Assembly: GCA_030837265.1 (NCBI GenBank)
Contig: JAUPKV010000091.1
Span: forward strand, 1 to 7,172
Source: Methanobacteriota archaeon
GTDB lineage: Archaea > Halobacteriota > Methanosarcinia > Methanosarcinales > Methanosarcinaceae
Reading direction: 5' to 3'
DNA: 7,172 bases
Below, one piece after another: positions 1-5,151 of this stretch; positions within the stretch are counted from its first letter, which is position 1, and every line of letters begins with the position of its first letter. The notes under the pieces were generated by a model. That model was not told where the DNA came from and did no database searches. It saw nothing but the letters and a program-made list of their open reading frames with translations. The position numbers and the translations under genes are program-made.

Positions 1-446
1 TCAAGGGAACGTGAAAGAGAGCTTGCAATAAGCTTGGAAGGCATAAAGACATAGTCTGCGCCGAGATTTTCCATCCTTTCCTTATTGATCACATCCGAAG
101 AGCGTGCAAAGAGCTGCACGTCAGGGTTGACAACCTTCTTGAAGTTTTCAAGCCCCTTTCTGTTAGCCTCATTATTGGAAGTCAGGAAAAGTATAACTAC
201 AACGTTCTTAAGTTCAATCTTATTAACAAGCTCCGGATCGGATATATCACCTACAATAGTTTCAAAGCCTTCTTCTCTAAGAGTTTCTACCTTGGCTTCG
301 TCTTTATCTACGATGATTACCAGCTTGTTGCTTTCCCTGAGTTCTTTTGCAAGCGCAAAACCAACGCTTCCGCTGCCCAGAACCAGGTATCTGGGTTTGA
401 CTGTACTTTTAAAGTTGATATCCGCCTCTTTGGAAAAATTAGACAA
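1..446 (-). CDS. RCK/TrkA-N (KTN) NAD-binding domain protein, 3'-truncated by window edge
   Basis: The minus strand encodes 148 complete codons with no stop before the window edge. Residues 19-70 form a classic Rossmann RCK N-domain: hydrophobic strand YLVLG, glycine motif G24-S-G26-S-V-G29, acidic D47 at the end of the second strand (VIIVDKD), then the typical GD pair at 66-67 (IVGDISD). In KTN/RCK domains this fold binds NAD(H) or another nucleotide and gates potassium transport or regulates an attached domain. No membrane segment precedes it, so this is either a soluble Trk-type regulator or, as often in methanogens, the N-terminal module of a larger fusion, for instance with a DHH/DHHA1 phosphoesterase. 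The visible part cannot decide this. Translation must start at the TTG at 446-444: an in-frame TAG lies 15 nt upstream (461-459) and a strong AGGGAGGA sits 6 nt before the TTG. It is divergently transcribed from nnr across a 545-bp spacer. Confidence 0.85.
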   Translation of the reverse strand, partial: MSNFSKEADINFKSTVKPRYLVLGSGSVGFALAKELRESNKLVIIVDKDEAKVETLREEGFETIVGDISDPELVNKIELKNVVVILFLTSNNEANRKGLENFKKVVNPDVQLFARSSDVINKERMENLGADYVFMPSKLIASSLSRSL

Positions 447-452
447 AAATAG

Positions 453-460
453 TCCTCCCT
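453..460 (-). promoter_or_regulatory. Strong Shine-Dalgarno fixing a TTG start
   Basis: On the minus strand AGGGAGGA ends 6 nt before the TTG at 446-444. An in-frame TAG at 461-459 overlaps the site, so no longer N-terminus is possible. The site therefore decides the start of the RCK-domain gene. Confidence 0.8.
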
Positions 461-587
461 ATCTCATGTAAATTCGAAAACATGCAAAGGAAAGATAACA
501 TTTGATCAGAGTCCTGCCTGTTTACAATCAAACTGAAGTTTTTGGGTACAGTTGGCTGTAATAGCGGTTTTTCTTGTTTAAGGATAC

Positions 588-631
588 TAATCTTACTGGC
601 TATTAATCTTGTCACTCTAATCTTATCACTC
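588..631 (-). repeat. Three iterated TAATCTT-type repeats, possible operator
   Basis: On the plus strand TAATCTTGTCACTC (604-617) is followed directly by TAATCTTATCACTC (618-631), with one mismatch in 14. A third, partial copy starts at 588 with TAATCTTA. Read on the minus strand these are GAGTGAYAAGATTA units that begin immediately downstream of a TATA-like AAAATATAAG (640-631), so they would cover the expected transcription start of the RCK-domain gene. That is where archaeal repressors often bind. The repeats are seen directly; the operator role is inference. Confidence 0.45.
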
Positions 632-640
632 TTATATTTT
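631..640 (-). promoter_or_regulatory. Candidate TATA box for the RCK-domain gene
   Basis: Minus-strand AAAATATAAG resembles an archaeal TATA box with a purine-rich upstream flank. Initiation about 25 nt downstream would fall near 607 and leave a leader of roughly 160 nt. The spacer has other AT-rich candidates, so this is tentative. Confidence 0.3.
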
Positions 641-885
641 TTATGATATTAGCTATACTTTGAACAATTAATCCATTCAGCATAGCTTTTCATATAAGCT
701 AAGATAGTTTTATCTCCCATATAAATTAGCTAGGTTGTATCCCTTCCACAAAATAGTATAAATTTTCCTTAAACAACATGCATTATATCGAAATATAACG
801 TATATGGTTAAAGCATCAAATATCTTCCTCGTGTAAGGATTGAATAAATATATTTACCCAATTATCTAAACATAAGAGTTGAAAT

Positions 886-919
886 ATATAATATTTTCTG
901 ACATATAATATTTTCTAAC
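886..919 (+). repeat. 17-bp tandem repeat upstream of nnr
   Basis: ATATAATATTTTCTGAC (886-902) is followed head to tail by ATATAATATTTTCTAAC (903-919), with one mismatch. A third partial unit begins at 920 (ATATAAAAAT). Each unit starts with a TATA-like core, so the array offers several possible TBP sites 70-105 nt ahead of the nnr start. The repeat is certain; a promoter role is plausible but not shown. Confidence 0.6.
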
Positions 920-929
920 ATATAAAAAT
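920..929 (+). promoter_or_regulatory. Candidate TATA box for nnr
   Basis: ATATAAAAAT follows the second 17-bp repeat. A start site about 25 nt downstream would give an nnr leader of about 40 nt. Neighbouring repeat units and GATTATAATA at 953-962 are alternatives. Confidence 0.3.
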
Positions 930-991
930 CCAGATTACAGAAATATCTGAAAGATTATAATATCGAATCAAGCATATTCCAGGTTATCTTT

Positions 992-2500
992 ATGAAAATC
1001 ATCAGTTCTTCACGAATGAAAGCTATAGATATTAATTGCGAGCATCTTGGCCTTTTACCTATCCAGTTAATGGAAAATGCGGGGGGAGCAATTGCACAAA
1101 GCATAAGAGAGAAGCTTGAAAGCGGCAAGGTACTTCTCGTTGCTGGTAGAGGGAATAACGGTGGTGATGCTTTTGTTGCAGCCAGGCTGCTTGCCGGTTT
1201 TTCAGGATATGTGGTAAAGTTAATACTTCTTGGAAAAGCTAATGACATAAGAACCGGGGAAGCCTTCAAGAACTTTTCACTTTTAAAGTTCACTCGAGTA
1301 CAGGTCATGGAGATTACTGATTCAAGTCAGCTTGCATCTGAAAGCACAAATTGGTTTTCCGAAGCTGACCTGCTCGTAGATGCCATATTCGGGACAGGAG
1401 TTAAAGGTAATATACGGGAACCTGAGTCGAAAGCTATCGATCTTATAAATCGGGAAGGGACGGCCGGAAAATCTGTAATTTCTATAGATATACCTTCAGG
1501 GCTGGACCCGGACGGTGAAAACTATGTAAAAGCCGTACATGCAGAGCTTACAATCACTTTTCACCGGATGAAAATCGGGCTGGTAAGTGATAATGCAAAA
1601 AAATATGCAGGCAAGATAAAAGTTGCTGAAATCGGAATCTGTGCGGATGCCGAACAATATGTTGGCCCGGGAGACCTGACAATGCTGTACAAGCGAAGGC
1701 CTGAAGGACATAAAGGAAATGCCGGAAGGATTCTTGTCATCGGAGGCGGCCCATATTCAGGAGCTCCAACCCTTGCAGCCCTTGCAGCTCTGAGGGCTGG
1801 GGCAGATATCGTAACTGTCGCAGTTCCGGCGTCCATATCCGAAATCGTTGCATCCTTTTCTCCAAACCTGATTGTCAGAAAACTTTCTTCAAGTTTACTC
1901 TGCCCCGACGACCTTTCCATTCTTCCTGACCTTATTAACATCCACGATGTGGTTGTGATAGGCATGGGACTTGGAAGAGCTCTGGAAACCCTGGAAACCG
2001 TCCGGAAAATCCTTCCCTTCTGCCGTAAAGCCGTACTGGATGCGGATGCTTTTTATGCCCTATCAGGCCCGTTTTTTGAGTCCCTGGCAGGTAACTGTGA
2101 ATTGATAATAACTCCCCATGCAGGAGAATTCGCCCATTTGAGGGAAATGGAAACTCCCGATGACTTTGAAGCCCGCTTTAAAGCAGTCCGGGAGTTTTCT
2201 GAGGAAAAAGGAATTATTACCCTCTTAAAAGGAAAAATAGACATTATTTCGGACGGAAAACAGACTCTCCTGAACCGGACCGGAAATTCGGGCATGACAG
2301 TAGGAGGTACAGGTGATGTCCTGGCAGGGCTTACAGGTTCTCTCTTCTCAAGAAATCCTGCATTCCTTGCCGCAGCCTGCGCTGCATACATCAACGGAGC
2401 AGCTGGAGACCTGGCTTTTGGGAAAGCGGGAAACGGACTGCTCGCAACGGATGTGGTAGAAAATATCTCTAAACTAATTAAAGAGGCAGATATCGGTTGA
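992..2500 (+). CDS. nnr: Bifunctional NAD(P)H-hydrate repair enzyme (NAD(P)HX epimerase / ADP-dependent dehydratase)
   Basis: This 502-residue protein is full length for the fused bacterial/archaeal Nnr family. The N-terminal YjeF-type epimerase half (about 1-220) carries the GRGNNGGDAFVAARLL loop (52-67), DAIFGTGVKG (130-139) and SIDIPSGLDPDG (164-175). The C-terminal ribokinase-like dehydratase half (about 235-500) shows GHKGNAGRILVIGG (239-252), ITPHAGEF (373-380), LLKGK (411-415) and the nucleotide/catalytic stretch GNSGMTVGGTGDVLAG (431-446), whose Asp442 is the expected general base. The epimerase interconverts R- and S-NAD(P)HX; the dehydratase uses ADP to restore S-NAD(P)HX to NAD(P)H in the cytosol. 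The start MKIISSSRMKAID fits family N-termini, although no good ribosome-binding site precedes the ATG. It is followed after 108 nt by moaC on the same strand. Antisense open frames within it are shadows. Confidence 0.95.
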   Translation: MKIISSSRMKAIDINCEHLGLLPIQLMENAGGAIAQSIREKLESGKVLLVAGRGNNGGDAFVAARLLAGFSGYVVKLILLGKANDIRTGEAFKNFSLLKFTRVQVMEITDSSQLASESTNWFSEADLLVDAIFGTGVKGNIREPESKAIDLINREGTAGKSVISIDIPSGLDPDGENYVKAVHAELTITFHRMKIGLVSDNAKKYAGKIKVAEIGICADAEQYVGPGDLTMLYKRRPEGHKGNAGRILVIGGGPYSGAPTLAALAALRAGADIVTVAVPASISEIVASFSPNLIVRKLSSSLLCPDDLSILPDLINIHDVVVIGMGLGRALETLETVRKILPFCRKAVLDADAFYALSGPFFESLAGNCELIITPHAGEFAHLREMETPDDFEARFKAVREFSEEKGIITLLKGKIDIISDGKQTLLNRTGNSGMTVGGTGDVLAGLTGSLFSRNPAFLAAACAAYINGAAGDLAFGKAGNGLLATDVVENISKLIKEADIG

Positions 2501-2599
2501 AGTTTCGGATATTGTATTCTGTAATTCGAAAAGGAAAAAAATTAAAATTGACTAAAGGAACTGGAGTACTCCTCAAAAGCCAAAAAACGCGAAAAATAT

Positions 2600-2605
2600 G
2601 GTGAT
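2600..2605 (+). promoter_or_regulatory. GGTGAT ribosome-binding site for moaC GTG start
   Basis: GGTGAT matches the 16S 3'-tail complement (AGGAGGTGAT) and ends 3 nt before the GTG at 2609. The nearby ATG (2598) and GTG (2601) are out of frame, so this supports GTG 2609 as the moaC start. Confidence 0.55.
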
Positions 2606-2608
2606 TCT

Positions 2609-3103
2609 GTGGAAAAGCACTTTACTCATATCGATGAAGGAAGAGTTCGCATGGTTGATGTCAGTGAAAAAGATGATGTCCCAAGATTGGCACGCGCCAG
2701 AGGGGAAATTGTCCTTTCCGAGGAAACCATAAAAATGATTAAAGCAGGGAATGTGGAAAAAGGGAATGTATTGGCAACTGCGCGGATAGCAGCTATTCTT
2801 GCAATTAAAAAAACTGCCGAGATAATTCCTTTGTGTCACCAGATCCCGATAACAGGTATAGATGTAGATTTTAAGATAGAAAATGTGGTAATTTCGACTG
2901 TCATCGAAGTCAGGACTGTCGGGAAAACAGGAGTTGAGATGGAGGCCCTCACTGGGGTTTCGGCGGCGCTGCTGACAATATGGGATATGGTAAAGTCAGC
3001 GGAAAAAGATGAGAGTGGAAATTATCCGAATACTTCAATAAGAAATATCAGAGTGCTGGAGAAGCATAAAGGAAAGCATTCCATGGCTATTCAAAACACC
3101 TAA
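2609..3103 (+). CDS. moaC: Cyclic pyranopterin monophosphate synthase MoaC
   Basis: This 164-residue protein starts at GTG. MoaC converts the MoaA product 3',8-cyclo-7,8-dihydro-GTP to cyclic pyranopterin monophosphate, the first stable intermediate of molybdopterin synthesis. In methanogens the cofactor serves formylmethanofuran dehydrogenase and related Mo/W enzymes. The family core is intact: K51 in KGNVLATARIA, C76-H77 in IPLCHQIP, E110 and E112 in VEMEALTG, and D126 and K129 in IWDMVK. These align with E. coli catalytic-site residues K51, H77, E112, E114, D128 and K131. Length is near the usual 155-165, with a short charged tail (EKHKGKHSMAIQNT). It lies 108 nt after nnr, with a perfect 10-bp palindrome (GGAGTACTCC, 2563-2572) in the gap. 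Its stop codon overlaps the end of a converging TIR relic on the minus strand. No other moa genes are visible, as is usual for scattered archaeal Moco genes. Confidence 0.95.
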   Translation: MEKHFTHIDEGRVRMVDVSEKDDVPRLARARGEIVLSEETIKMIKAGNVEKGNVLATARIAAILAIKKTAEIIPLCHQIPITGIDVDFKIENVVISTVIEVRTVGKTGVEMEALTGVSAALLTIWDMVKSAEKDESGNYPNTSIRNIRVLEKHKGKHSMAIQNT

Positions 3104-3299
3104 AATGAGTCGAATATACTGATAAAGTGGTCTGATGCCAAATAGCATCGCGGAGTTCCTGTAGGAAAGTGCGGCCTCGGCACTCCATTGTTTTGCGGTC
3201 CCACCAGACATCAATTCTGTTTTTTGTAAGATCCTCGTAAAGCTGTTTGACAAATACCTCGTCGTCATGACGTGAGTATAAAAGAAAGACCTGGCTCAT
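3100..3299 (-). pseudogene. TIR-domain protein remnant (truncated, frameshifted)
   Basis: Minus-strand ATG 3299 opens a frame with a convincing TIR N-terminal half: VFLLYSRHDDE (4-14, first strand and box-1-like loop), helix VFVKQLYEDLTKNRI, then DVWWDRKTM and RGRTFLQELRDAI (41-53). Such domains typically hydrolyse NAD+ or make cyclic ADP-ribose signals in antiphage immunity, or act as adaptors. After RDAI at 3141 the frame turns into unrelated residues (WHQTT). Shifting frame recovers ASDHFISIF from 3138, which matches the next TIR strand (compare the usual SDR-hydrophobic stretch). It then hits TAG at 3102-3100, overlapping the moaC stop. The part that would hold the catalytic glutamate and any effector domain is gone, so this is almost certainly a dead fragment. 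Whether the broken frame is still translated as a short 70-residue peptide (3299-3087) is unknown. Confidence 0.7.
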
Positions 3300-3417
3300 A
3301 ATTTCTCAGTTGGGATATTTACATCCAGTTGTACATATTTCTTTCTAAATTTAATGAGTTTATAGTGGTTTTTTATTCAGGAATTTATTCTTTTTTTCAT
3401 TAATTCGGAGGAACACA

Positions 3418-3450
3418 ATGCTCTATTACCGATTTTTGATTTATTCTTGA
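3418..3450 (+). CDS. Possible 10-codon leader ORF or relic start
   Basis: GGAGG at 3407-3411 stands 6 nt before ATG 3418, one of the best ribosome-binding arrangements in the window. The frame encodes only MLYYRFLIYS before TGA (3448-3450), which is followed directly by another ATG (3451) with a 5-codon frame. It may be a leader peptide for the SLATT gene about 100 nt downstream, or the surviving start of a deleted gene. The candidate TATA box for the SLATT gene lies between them, which favours the relic reading. The sequence supports the translation signal, not a function. Confidence 0.25.
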   Translation: MLYYRFLIYS

Positions 3451-3495
3451 ATGCTATTCTGTATTTGAACCTACTTATCAGGTTTATCTGTACAA

Positions 3496-3504
3496 TTTAA
3501 ATAT
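3496..3504 (+). promoter_or_regulatory. Candidate TATA box for the SLATT gene
   Basis: TTTAAATAT would place initiation near 3529, giving a short leader that still includes the AGGAG at 3541-3545. The spacing fits an archaeal promoter well. Confidence 0.4.
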
Positions 3505-3553
3505 CGAAACTATATTAGTTAGTTAATAAATACCAAAATTAGGAGTTCCTTTC

Positions 3554-3985
3554 ATGGCGCAAACTAATCCTACATTAGAAAGGTTGGACGACCAGGCTGG
3601 ATGGTATAGTAAGAAAAGCAGTTGGAATCAGAAGTGTTACAAACATCTTAAAATATTGGAAATTATTGCAGCCGCACTTATTCCTTTTTTCGCGGGTATT
3701 AACGTATCGTCTATTGTCACAGGCGGCCTTGGAGTAGTAATAGTAGTGCTTGAATCTTTGCAGGGTGTGTACCAGTTCCAGAGTAACTGGATTTCATATA
3801 GATCTACAGCTGAAACTCTGAAGCATGAGAAATATCTCTGGCAAGCTAAGGCTGGACCTTATTTGAAATCTGAAAATCCTGATGCTTTGTTTGCAGACCG
3901 AGTTGAGTCTTTACTCTCTACAGAGAATTCAAAATGGATAACAACTACAGAGCAGGTTGGGAAAACGAAGCAGCAATTAGGTTAA
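3554..3985 (+). CDS. SLATT/DUF4231 two-TM membrane protein
   Basis: This 143-residue protein has the layout of small SLATT-type (DUF4231) proteins. A soluble N-terminus with an aromatic patch (WYSKKSSWNQKCYKHLK, 17-33) leads into transmembrane segment 1 (about 34-48, ILEIIAAALIPFFAG) and segment 2 (about 53-70, SIVTGGLGVVIVVLESL). A cytosolic helix follows, with the characteristic FQSNWISYRSTAETLKHEKYLW pattern (75-96) and a polar C-terminus. SLATT domains have been proposed from comparative genomics as pore-forming effectors in nucleotide-signal and related conflict systems. This stand-alone gene shows no fused sensor or cyclase. The start is supported by AGGAG 8 nt upstream. It lies beside a broken TIR relic, between the housekeeping genes moaC and prs, and has its own promoter and terminator signals, so it may be a surviving piece of a defence island or a free-standing accessory gene. 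The family call is from pattern recognition; function is inferred. Confidence 0.75.
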   Translation: MAQTNPTLERLDDQAGWYSKKSSWNQKCYKHLKILEIIAAALIPFFAGINVSSIVTGGLGVVIVVLESLQGVYQFQSNWISYRSTAETLKHEKYLWQAKAGPYLKSENPDALFADRVESLLSTENSKWITTTEQVGKTKQQLG

Positions 3986-4040
3986 CTGCATACTAAAGCT
4001 TATAATACAGCTTATCAGCCTAAGTTTTCTAAGATCCCTT

Positions 4041-4070
4041 ATCAAAACTGACCTAAATTTTTTGATTTTT
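4041..4070 (+). terminator. Hairpin plus T-run downstream of SLATT gene
   Basis: ATCAAAA (4041-4047) pairs with TTTTGAT (4060-4066) to give a 7-bp, AT-rich stem with a 12-nt loop, and the T-run continues to 4070. It lies 56 nt after the SLATT stop. Archaeal termination depends mainly on U-runs, so the T-rich 4058-4070 stretch is the stronger part of the evidence. Confidence 0.45.
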
Positions 4071-4213
4071 CCAATAACTTTCAGAATAAGGCTGCATGTA
4101 AGCTCTGATTCCGTAGCTGATTTTTGGATATAGCTAAAACAACATAAATTCTCAAAAGGAATGATCAATTAAAATAAACTTTTTAAAGGATGGGATCTAT
4201 CAAGACGGGAGAT

Positions 4214-4219
4214 TGAGGT
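4214..4219 (+). promoter_or_regulatory. Ribosome-binding site supporting the prs TTG start
   Basis: TGAGGT lies 7 nt before TTG 4227. The encoded N-terminus MKIVGGPASQ matches the start of archaeal Prs proteins, and the next in-frame Met is far inside the conserved fold, so the TTG is the real start. Confidence 0.7.
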
Positions 4220-4226
4220 ATATATC

Positions 4227-5078
4227 TTGAAGATCGTAGGTGGACCAGCATCACAATTACTTGCCAGTCGCACTGCCCGGGCTTTAGGGACTGAGCCTGT
4301 GCTTTGTGAGTTCAACCGTTTTCCTGATGGGGAACATTATCTGCGGATAGCAGGTGAGATAAAAAACGAATGTGTAACAATTATCCAGAGCACTCCGACG
4401 GATTCGGATCTTGTTTCCCTGCTGCAGCTTATCGATGCTTGCGATGAAGCAAAAGAGCTCAATGTTGTTATCCCGTATATGGGATATGCCAGACAGGACA
4501 AGAGGTTCAAGCCTGGAGAACCGATCAGTGCACGTGCAGTTGCCCGCTGTATTAATGCTGACCGGGTTTTTACGATAAATATCCATGCAAAAAGTGTGCT
4601 TGAGCATTTCAAGAGCTCTACCCAAAACCTTGATGCGGCAAAACTGCTTGGGGACCATATTGCAGGGCTTGGACTGAAAAACCCTATTCTGATTGCCCCG
4701 GACGAAGGAGCCCGAGGACTTGTAATGAGAGTTTCTACCGGTTTGGATTTTGAGTATGACCATCTGCAAAAAACCAGGCTCAGCGGAGATACTGTCTCTA
4801 TCAAAACAAAAAATCTTGATGTGAGCGGCAGACATGTTGTCCTCGTGGACGATATGATCGCAACGGGTGGAACAATGGCCGAGTCGATCAAGATGCTGAA
4901 AAACCAGGGAGCTGTCGATGTTTACCTTGTATGCGTACATCCTGTCCTCGCAAGGAATGCAGTTTTAAGGCTTTTTAATGCAGGTGTAAAGGATATAATC
5001 GCAACCGATACCCTTGAAACTGCTGAAAGCCGGTTGAGTGTTGCACCTTTGATTGCAGATGCTCTGAAAGGTCTCTGA
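4227..5078 (+). CDS. prs: Ribose-phosphate pyrophosphokinase (PRPP synthetase)
   Basis: This 283-residue protein is typical of archaeal Prs, shorter than the roughly 310-320 residues of bacterial enzymes. It transfers diphosphate from ATP to ribose 5-phosphate to give PRPP for purine, pyrimidine, NAD and histidine synthesis. In methanogens PRPP also feeds the ribofuranosyl-aminobenzene step of tetrahydromethanopterin/sarcinapterin synthesis. Visible motifs are FPDGE (32-36), YMGYARQDKRFKPGEPISAR (84-103, ATP-binding and interface region), the metal-binding H120 in NIHAKS, IAPDEGARG (156-164), the flexible-loop pair K182/R184 in QKTRLSG, and the PRPP/ribose-phosphate loop VVLVDDMIATGGT (204-216). 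All key residues are present, so it should be active. Translation starts at TTG 4227. The gene stands apart from its neighbours (241 nt before, about 73 nt after), and a weak hairpin with a T5 run follows the stop. Two long antisense frames inside it are shadows. Confidence 0.96.
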   Translation: MKIVGGPASQLLASRTARALGTEPVLCEFNRFPDGEHYLRIAGEIKNECVTIIQSTPTDSDLVSLLQLIDACDEAKELNVVIPYMGYARQDKRFKPGEPISARAVARCINADRVFTINIHAKSVLEHFKSSTQNLDAAKLLGDHIAGLGLKNPILIAPDEGARGLVMRVSTGLDFEYDHLQKTRLSGDTVSIKTKNLDVSGRHVVLVDDMIATGGTMAESIKMLKNQGAVDVYLVCVHPVLARNAVLRLFNAGVKDIIATDTLETAESRLSVAPLIADALKGL

Positions 5079-5108
5079 AAAGCCACTGAAATCACAGCTT
5101 TAGTTTTT
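5079..5108 (+). terminator. Weak hairpin and T5 run after prs
   Basis: AAAGC (5079-5083) can pair with GCTTT (5097-5101), directly after the prs stop, and TTTTT follows at 5104-5108. The stem is only 5 bp with a 13-nt loop, so the T-run carries most of the argument. Confidence 0.3.
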
Positions 5109-5122
5109 ATAACCGTTAACTA

Positions 5123-5132
5123 TTTTTTATAT
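5123..5132 (+). promoter_or_regulatory. Candidate TATA box, possibly for a leaderless transcript
   Basis: TTTTTTATAT is centred about 24 nt before ATG 5152. No Shine-Dalgarno lies between them, so transcription could begin at or next to the ATG of the Cys-cluster protein. A second TATA-like stretch (TTTTTATAA, 5104-5112) is an alternative. Confidence 0.35.
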
Positions 5133-5151
5133 TCTGCACTTCTTGTATACT

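Larger units (their letters stand above)
447..991. other. AT-rich divergent intergenic spacer, no gene seen
   Basis: This 545-bp stretch separates the divergent RCK-domain gene and nnr. I find no credible coding frame and no tRNA-like fold. It becomes increasingly AT-rich toward nnr and contains several TATA-like stretches. A 14-16-bp spaced repeat group (588-631) lies next to a minus-strand TATA-like element, and a 17-bp tandem repeat (886-919) lies nearer nnr. A small inverted repeat, TAGCTT (683-688) with AAGCTA (696-701), could form a 6-bp hairpin. The spacer most likely holds both promoters and long 5' untranslated regions, which are common in Methanosarcina. Confidence 0.7.
3300..3553. 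other. AT-rich spacer between TIR relic and SLATT gene
   Basis: These 254 bp lie between the divergent TIR relic and the SLATT gene. They contain a T7 run (3391-3397), a well-placed Shine-Dalgarno followed by a 10-codon frame (3407-3450) and a TATA-like element (3496-3504). No other gene or RNA fold was recognised. Confidence 0.5.
3986..4226. other. Spacer between SLATT gene and prs
   Basis: These 241 bp hold the terminator-like element at 4041-4070 and, toward prs, an A/T-rich stretch (about 4168-4190, AATTAAAATAAAC then TTTTTAAAG) that could serve as the prs promoter, ahead of the prs ribosome-binding site. An antisense open frame here (4168-3977) has no recognisable features and was not called. 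Confidence 0.4.

Noticed and set aside
85..471. 128-codon plus-strand open frame, Leu/Ser-rich
   Set aside because: It is the antisense shadow of the RCK-domain gene, which has a coherent fold and a fitting ribosome-binding site.
683..701. TAGCTT/AAGCTA inverted repeat
   Set aside because: A 6-bp AT-rich stem with no T-run or associated gene feature; likely chance in this AT-rich spacer.
1561..2394. Minus-strand frames of 134 and 113 codons inside nnr
   Set aside because: Antisense shadows of a strongly conserved coding region; their composition reflects nnr codons read backwards.
2563..2572. Perfect 10-bp palindrome GGAGTACTCC between nnr and moaC
   Set aside because: Too short and isolated to call an operator or terminator; such sites arise by chance.
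3035..3268. 77-codon minus-strand frame overlapping the TIR relic and moaC
   Set aside because: Its frame gives no TIR-like segment and runs antisense into moaC.
3977..4168. 63-codon minus-strand frame in the spacer before prs
   Set aside because: No recognisable motif or ribosome-binding site was found, and it overlaps the terminator-like element of the SLATT gene.
4284..4940. 218-codon minus-strand frame (and a second at 4337-4891)
   Set aside because: Both lie wholly inside prs on the opposite strand. prs carries every family motif, whereas these frames have none.
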